DNA of 64,000 nucleotides from JACVRW01 sp034664085. Lineage in GTDB: Bacteria; Actinomycetota; Thermoleophilia; Solirubrobacterales; Thermoleophilaceae. Positions 60,276 through 64,000 of the stretch are shown in pieces. How positions within the stretch are numbered: position 1 is the stretch's first letter; each line of letters begins with the position of its first letter. The stretch covers positions 1 to 64,000 of the forward strand of contig JAXDII010000098.1 in the NCBI GenBank assembly GCA_034664085.1, read 5' to 3'. The position numbers were made by a program, and so were the translations under genes. Under the pieces are notes generated by a model. The model ran no database searches and was not told the origin of the DNA. It worked only from the letters and a program-made list of their open reading frames with translations.

Positions 60276-62866
60276 TCGGCGCCGAGGCGTCGCAGCGCCT
60301 CGCGGTACTCCTCGAGCTTGCGCCGCTCCTCGGCCACCACCTCGGCCGGCGCACGCTCGACGAACTGCTCGTTGGACAGCTTGTGCTCGGCGCGCTCGAT
60401 CTCGGCGACGAGCTGGGCGCGCCGGGCGGAGCGGCGGCGCTCGGCCTCGGCCGGGTCGAAGGCATCGGAGGGCAGCACCTGCACGCCCCCGCCGGGGATC
60501 GGCACCGTGGCCAGGACATCGCCGTCGGAGGCGTCCTCGTCCAGCAGCTCGAAGCGAGCGAGCCGGGCCAGGTGCTCGCGCAGTCCCTCGTAGCCGTCGG
60601 CCACCAGGCGCCCGCGCACGATCGCGGACGGCTTCGCGGAGACCTCGTCGCGGTAGCGGCGCAGCGACGTGACGGCCTCCATCAGCCGCTCGACCTCGGC
60701 CTCGGCGCGCTCGTCGATGAGCGCCTCGCCCGCCACCGGCCAGTCGGCCGTCGCCAGCAGCCCGCGCTCGCCCTCGCGCGCTTCGGGCATCAGCGACCAG
60801 ATCTCCTCGGTCACGAACGGCATGACCGGATGCAGCAGCCTCAGCGTGCGCTCCAGCGCCCAGAGCAGCACGGCCGAGACCGCCTCGTTGTCCTGCTCGT
60901 AGAGGCGCGGCTTGGCCAGCTCGAGATACCAGTCGCAGAGCTCCGACCAGAACGCGCCGTAGAGGTCGAGCGACGCGTGCGAGAAGCGGAAGCTGTCGTA
61001 GAGCTCCGTGACCCGCCCCGTCAGCCGCTCCAGCCGCGACACGATCCAGCGGTCCTCCACCGTGGCGGCCGCGCCCGCGTCGGGCTCGACGTCGGAGACG
61101 CGCAGCAGGATCAGCCGCGACGCGTTCCAGAGCTTGTTGGCCAGGTCGCGGCCCTGCTTGACGCGCTCCTCGTTGAAGCGCACGTCCTGGGCAGAGGACA
61201 TCGCGAGCAGGCCGAAGCGCAGGGCGTCGGCGCCGTGGCGGTCGATCAGCTCCAGCGGGTCCATGCCGGTGCCGAGCGACTTCGACATGCGGCGGCCGTC
61301 GGGCGCCTGGATCACCGAGTGGATGTTCACGTCGGAGAACGGGACGTCGTCGGTCAGCTCGATGCCGAACATGACCATGCGCGCGACCCAGAGGAAGATG
61401 ATGTCCCGGGCGGTCGACAGCACGTCGGTCGGGTAGAACGCGCGCAGCGCCGGCGTGTCCTCCGGCCAGCCGAGCGTGGCGAACGGCCACAGCCCCGACG
61501 AGAACCAGGTGTCCAGCACGTCAGGGTCGCGCTCCCAGCCGTCGCCCTCGGGCGCCTCGACGCCCACGTAGGTCTCGCCGCCGCGGTACCAGACCGGCAG
61601 CTGGTGGCCCCACCAGAGCTGGCGCGAGATGCACCAGGGACGGATGTTCTCGAGCCAGTTCGTGTAGACGTCGGTCCAGGGCCGCTCCGGGTGGAAGCGC
61701 AGGCGGCCGTCGCGCACGACCTCCATCGCGGGCCGGGCCAGGTCGTTCATGTCGCAGAACCACTGCAGCGAGATCAGCGGCTCGATGCGGCGGCCCGAGC
61801 GGTGCGAGTGCGGCACGTCGTGCACGTAGGCCTCGGTCGCCGAGACCAGCCCCTCGTCGCGCAGCTCGGCCACCACCGCCGCGCGCGCCTCGTCGGCCTC
61901 CATGCCGCGAAAGCGCTCGGGCGCGGCGTCGGTCATGCGCCCGTCCTCGCCGATCACGCTGACCTCCTCGAGGCCGTGCTTGCGGCCGATCTCGAAGTCC
62001 GCCGGGTCGTGCCCCGGCGTGATCTTGAGCGCGCCCGTGCCGAACTCCGGGTCGACGTGCTCGTCGGCGATCACCGGGAGGCGGCGCCCGACCAGCGGGA
62101 GGATCGCCGTTTCCCCGACCAGCCGCGAGTAGCGCTCGTCGTCCGGGTTCACCGCGATCGCCGTGTCGGCCAGCATCGTCTCCGGGCGCACCGTCGCGAC
62201 GGTGATCGAACCCGAGCCCGACTCGAGCGGATAGTCGATCGAATAGAGGGTGTCCTCGACCGTGCGCTGCTCCACCTCCAGGTCGGAGATTGCGGTCCCC
62301 AGGCCCGGGTCCCAGTTGACCATGTAGTAGTCGCGGTAGATCAGGCCCTTCTCGTAGAGGTGCACGAAGACGCCGGCCACGGCCCGCTGGTAGTCGTCGT
62401 CCATCGTGAAGCGCTCGTCCTCGTAGTCGAGCGAGGCGCCCAGGCGCTTGAACTGCTCGGTGATCGTGGAGCCGTGCTGGCGCCGCCACTCCCAGACGCG
62501 CTCGATGAACCCGTCGCGACCGAGCTCCTCCTTGGCCTTGCCCTCCTCGGCGAGCGCCTTCTCCACCAGTCGCTGCACCGCGATGCCGGCGTGGTCGGTG
62601 CCGTAGATCCACTTCGTGCGCTTGCCGCGCATGCGCGCGACTCGCGCACAGAGGTCCTGGATCGAACCGTTGAGCGCGTGGCCCATGTGCAGCGAGCCGG
62701 TCACGTTCGGCGGCGGGACCGCGATCGAGAAGTTCTCCTCCGGCGTGCCCTCGGGCTCCGGGTGGAAGATGCCCGCGTCCCACCAGCGCGCGAAGATGCG
62801 CGACTCGACGTCGGCTGGCTCGTAGCGGGTGCGCGCTTCGAGCACCTTGAGGCGGTCGGGGGCCAT
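60272..62866 (-). CDS. valS: Valyl-tRNA synthetase
   Basis: 864 aa, class Ia. PPNVTGSLHMGHALNG near residue 50 (HIGH) and GRRMSKSLGTG near 527 (KMSKS), editing domain with TVRPETMLADTAIAVNPDD in between, anticodon-binding domain and C-terminal coiled coil (about 800-864, ARRAQLVAEIERAEHKLSNE). ATG start. Confidence 0.98.
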   Translation of the reverse strand: MAPDRLKVLEARTRYEPADVESRIFARWWDAGIFHPEPEGTPEENFSIAVPPPNVTGSLHMGHALNGSIQDLCARVARMRGKRTKWIYGTDHAGIAVQRLVEKALAEEGKAKEELGRDGFIERVWEWRRQHGSTITEQFKRLGASLDYEDERFTMDDDYQRAVAGVFVHLYEKGLIYRDYYMVNWDPGLGTAISDLEVEQRTVEDTLYSIDYPLESGSGSITVATVRPETMLADTAIAVNPDDERYSRLVGETAILPLVGRRLPVIADEHVDPEFGTGALKITPGHDPADFEIGRKHGLEEVSVIGEDGRMTDAAPERFRGMEADEARAAVVAELRDEGLVSATEAYVHDVPHSHRSGRRIEPLISLQWFCDMNDLARPAMEVVRDGRLRFHPERPWTDVYTNWLENIRPWCISRQLWWGHQLPVWYRGGETYVGVEAPEGDGWERDPDVLDTWFSSGLWPFATLGWPEDTPALRAFYPTDVLSTARDIIFLWVARMVMFGIELTDDVPFSDVNIHSVIQAPDGRRMSKSLGTGMDPLELIDRHGADALRFGLLAMSSAQDVRFNEERVKQGRDLANKLWNASRLILLRVSDVEPDAGAAATVEDRWIVSRLERLTGRVTELYDSFRFSHASLDLYGAFWSELCDWYLELAKPRLYEQDNEAVSAVLLWALERTLRLLHPVMPFVTEEIWSLMPEAREGERGLLATADWPVAGEALIDERAEAEVERLMEAVTSLRRYRDEVSAKPSAIVRGRLVADGYEGLREHLARLARFELLDEDASDGDVLATVPIPGGGVQVLPSDAFDPAEAERRRSARRAQLVAEIERAEHKLSNEQFVERAPAEVVAEERRKLEEYREALRRLGAE

Positions 62867-62887
62867 CGCCTTCCAGTCTGCCAGCCG

Positions 62888-63556
62888 CTAGGCGGGGAGG
62901 CCGTTCACGAACTCGACGAACTTGCGCGTGTCGCGCAGCGGCGCGCCGTGGCCGAACAGCACCAGGCTCGGCTCCAGCTGGGCGAGCTTGCGCGCCGAGC
63001 GGCGGTTCTCGACGGGGTCGGCGGTGAAGAACGGCTTCGGGTCGCGCAGCCCCGGGATGCCGGTCACCACGTCCATGTTGTTGAGCACGTCGCCGAGGAT
63101 CAGAACGCGGTCCGACTCGCGCCAGTAGGCGATGTGCCCGGGCGAGTGGCCGGGCACGTCGATCACCCGGAAGCCGGCGACCTCGTCGCCCTCGCGCAGA
63201 TGGCGGTCCACGCGGCGGGCGGGGCCGCACCAGTGCTTCATGATCAGCCGGTTGACCGGGTGCGGAGCCTGCGAGGAGGCCATCACGTCGAGGTCCTCGG
63301 CGAGCGGAACGTCGCGCTCCCCGACGCAGTACGGGATGCCGAGCCGCTCGCAAACGGCGGCGGAGGCGCCCTGGTGGTCGGGATGGGCGTGGGTCAGCGC
63401 GTGTGCGGAGACCTTCCGGCCCTCGAGCTGGCGCAGGATGCGCCGCGGGGCGCGCCTGGTCGCGGCATCGATCAGAACGTCCTCGACCAGGTAGACGTTG
63501 ATGGCGTTCGGCGGACGCCCTCGGAGCTGCCAGACGCCGGGGGCGAGCTGCTTCAC
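62888..63556 (-). CDS. Metallo-beta-lactamase-fold hydrolase
   Basis: 222 aa, GTG start. HAHPDHQG (H-x-H-x-D-H), VPGHSPGHIAY and GDVLNNMD supply the zinc ligands, with GHGAPL last. Glyoxalase II-like subfamily; substrate unknown. Confidence 0.92.
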   Translation of the reverse strand: MKQLAPGVWQLRGRPPNAINVYLVEDVLIDAATRRAPRRILRQLEGRKVSAHALTHAHPDHQGASAAVCERLGIPYCVGERDVPLAEDLDVMASSQAPHPVNRLIMKHWCGPARRVDRHLREGDEVAGFRVIDVPGHSPGHIAYWRESDRVLILGDVLNNMDVVTGIPGLRDPKPFFTADPVENRRSARKLAQLEPSLVLFGHGAPLRDTRKFVEFVNGLPA

Positions 63557-63568
63557 GCCGCCGATGCT

Positions 63569-63762
63569 AGCCGGGAATCACGGGATCCAGGGGCGCGAGC
63601 CCTGGGCAGCAAGAAACCGGCCAGGAATCAGCGGGGGTCCGGGGGCGCGAGCCCCCGGCTGCCAAGAAACCGGCCAGGAATCAGCGGGGGTCCGGGGGCG
63701 CGAGCCCCCGGCTGTCATCACCGGCCAGGAATCAGCGGGGGTCCGGGGGCGCGAGCCCCCGG
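63569..63762 (+). repeat. Array of four REP-like hairpin repeats
   Basis: One divergent unit (63569-63610) and three 42-bp units identical to each other (63617-63658, 63670-63711, 63721-63762) at 48-53 bp spacing. Each ends in the stem CCGGGGGC-GCGA-GCCCCCGG. Spacers share CTGCCAAGAAA or CTGTCATC. Same family and orientation as 41898-41939. Non-coding gap between the metallo-hydrolase and the HTH gene. Confidence 0.9.
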
Positions 63763-63773
63763 CTGTCATCCAT

Positions 63774-64000
63774 TCATTCGACCTGCCTCTTCGGCGGCCG
63801 CCGGTAGCCGGCGGCGGATTGCACGCTGGAGGGCCGCCACTTGGCCCCGCCCCGCAGCGTCGGGACGCCCTCGCTGTTGAGGACATCGGCGATCGCCTGG
63901 AGCGTCATCCCCTCTTCGCGCATGGCGACGATCCGCTCCTTGATCGCGGGTACGTCGGCCACGGCTGCCTGAGCGGCGGGCGGTGCTGCGGCTGCCTGGG
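63774..64000 (-). CDS. Recombinase-type HTH protein, 5' end cut by window
   Basis: The frame is open to the window edge. Visible C-terminal part: an Ala/Pro linker (QAAAAPPAAQAAVADVP) then IKERIVAMREEGMTLQAIAD, VLNSEGVPTLRGGAKWRPSS and a basic VQSAAGYRRPPKRQVE end. This matches the HTH segment after the catalytic domain of serine recombinases, but the linker suggests it may be attached to another N-terminal domain. A GTG at 63962 could give a 62-aa stand-alone protein. Catalytic part not seen. Confidence 0.6.
   Translation of the reverse strand, partial: QAAAAPPAAQAAVADVPAIKERIVAMREEGMTLQAIADVLNSEGVPTLRGGAKWRPSSVQSAAGYRRPPKRQVE

Noticed and set aside
63578..63886. Long minus-strand frame encoding repeated GGSRPRTPADSWPV peptides
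   Set aside because: It is the translation of the hairpin repeat array; no recognisable domain and no link to a start site.

Overview
This is a gene-dense, very GC-rich stretch of bacterial chromosome. GTG and TTG starts are common, most genes lie on the minus strand, and stop/start overlaps are frequent. The gene set is that of a free-living bacterium with a Gram-positive-like envelope: HrcA/DnaJ, MurJ, MreBCD-PBP2-RodA, a principal-type sigma factor, ModABC, and paired MaoC-type dehydratases. The style is most consistent with Actinomycetota, and my best guess is class Thermoleophilia. That placement is inference from composition and gene content, not from a phylogenetic marker comparison. 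The window holds one tRNA (Ala, GGC). I see no rRNA, CRISPR array or prophage. No gene-free stretch exceeds 300 bases.

Layout. 1-5282 (minus): an apparent operon of class III adenylate cyclase, two MaoC hot-dog proteins, hrcA, dnaJ and prmA (cut by the window edge). 5347-7974: a 2.63-kb IS1595-family element with 25-bp inverted ends, an 8-bp target duplication and passenger genes (zinc ribbon, two small membrane proteins, a 58-aa basic protein, an HNH-like protein). It has inserted exactly into the centre of a consensus CRP-type operator upstream of the cyclase, and its ends restore the operator at both junctions. 8051-19675: sigma factor, lepA, SnoaL-like, AbiEi/DUF559, ferritin-like, murJ, rpsT, GNAT, holA, comEC/comEA, acylphosphatase. 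19717-26556: DDAH-like hydrolase with an M20 amidohydrolase, PLP decarboxylase, LOG-family protein, membrane protein, leuS. 26570-35549: secreted Ycf48-like protein, molybdate operon with a MerR-TOBE regulator and a near-perfect operator, DUF47 protein, CHASE2-HD-GYP with FecR-like protein, tRNA-Ala. 35574-45252: rsfS, nadD, proA, CoA-transferase pair, MATE, proB, lipoprotein, obg, rpmA, rplU, EamA. 45340-48654: lone carrier-protein-like gene, a TetR-HTH/SpoIIE-phosphatase fusion, PRC-barrel stress protein, membrane protein. 48662-57322: rng and the rod-shape operon, then maf and ndk. 57368-63556: a 38-aa membrane peptide with a zinc-ribbon membrane protein, lipase, folC, valS, metallo-hydrolase. 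63569-63762: REP-like hairpin array, followed by a recombinase-type HTH protein cut by the window end.

Two organisational habits recur. Same-strand neighbours overlap as NTGA, apparently with all four N (ATGA, GTGA, TTGA, CTGA). Four convergent gene pairs share the same four bases, CTAG, as both stop codons. The most unusual items are the IS1595-type element in the CRP operator, the mod-operon palindrome, the FecR leader hairpin that would hide its ribosome binding site, the REP-like repeats and the TetR-SpoIIE fusion.
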